Of a stretch of DNA of 64,000 bases, positions 63,999 to 64,000 are shown piece by piece. Made by a program: the position numbers and the translations under genes. Within the stretch, counting starts at the first letter, position 1. The number at the start of each line of letters is the position of its first letter. Origin of the DNA: Sanguibacter sp. HDW7 (lineage in GTDB: Bacteria > Actinomycetota > Actinomycetes > Actinomycetales > Cellulomonadaceae); NCBI RefSeq assembly GCF_011300875.1, contig NZ_CP049862.1, positions 2,790,001-2,854,000 of the forward strand. Reading direction: 5' to 3'. The notes below the pieces were generated by a model that saw only the letters and a list, made by a program, of their open reading frames with translations, was not told where the DNA came from and made no database searches.

Positions 63999-64000
63999 CA

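Overview
The window is GC-rich (roughly 70-75 %) chromosomal DNA from an actinobacterium. Evidence includes Lsr2, the mycothiol glycosyltransferase MshA, a mycothiol-dependent-type isomerase, SenX3-RegX3, an F420/DDN-type reductase, many GTG starts, and the order dacB-zincin-tilS-hpt-ftsH-folE-folP-folBK-panC-panD-nadB-nadC-lysS. Xylose catabolism and the absence of mycolic-acid genes suggest a Micrococcales/Cellulomonadaceae-like organism; that placement is inference. No rRNA, tRNA, CRISPR array, prophage or insertion sequence was seen.

Layout. 1-5.1 kb is a phosphate regulon: pstC (cut by the left edge), pstS, regX3-senX3 and phoU, with PHO-box direct repeats of 11-bp pitch before pstS and between senX3 and phoU. 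5.1-11 kb holds gpmA, a divergent membrane-protein/GntR locus with a symmetric promoter-operator, mshA, a BFD-type ferredoxin and a lactonase. 11.2-20.8 kb is a carbohydrate block: ROK repressor, xylAB, and a ChvE/MmsA/MmsB monosaccharide ABC transporter, with lsr2 and a small membrane protein between them. 20.9-43.0 kb is a long minus-strand run of housekeeping genes (lysS, NAD, pantothenate, three PH-domain membrane proteins, folate, ftsH, hpt, tilS, a metalloprotease, dacB), most joined by 4-base stop/start overlaps. 43-48.5 kb has ppa, an NlpC/P60 wall hydrolase and metY-metX. 48.5-52.5 kb is a redox cluster around a MarR regulator. 52.7-64 kb is mixed: uncharacterised proteins, mycothiol- and NADPH-type enzymes, a RAMA-domain protein, a large FAD/Fe-S oxidoreductase, OsmC and a DUF3806 protein.

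The strongest unexplained signals are intergenic. (1) Four GTCACA hexamers lie on one 9-bp grid before the NlpC/P60 gene and match the MtrA 9-mer as I recall it. (2) A leaderless seven-codon peptide with a Cys codon precedes metY-metX and looks like an attenuator leader. (3) Two families of intergenic palindromes recur: a four-unit nested GAGATAG(C/G)GGTCT element, and ACTCGTAG-armed hairpins. (4) A perfect palindrome lies downstream of the chvE promoter. (5) Several promoters sit 6-7 bases before start codons, pointing to frequent leaderless transcripts, one of them for an unlisted 35-residue Trp/Arg-rich protein. In the proteins, the RAMA-domain gene carries what looks like a PD-(D/E)XK nuclease domain that has lost its lysine.
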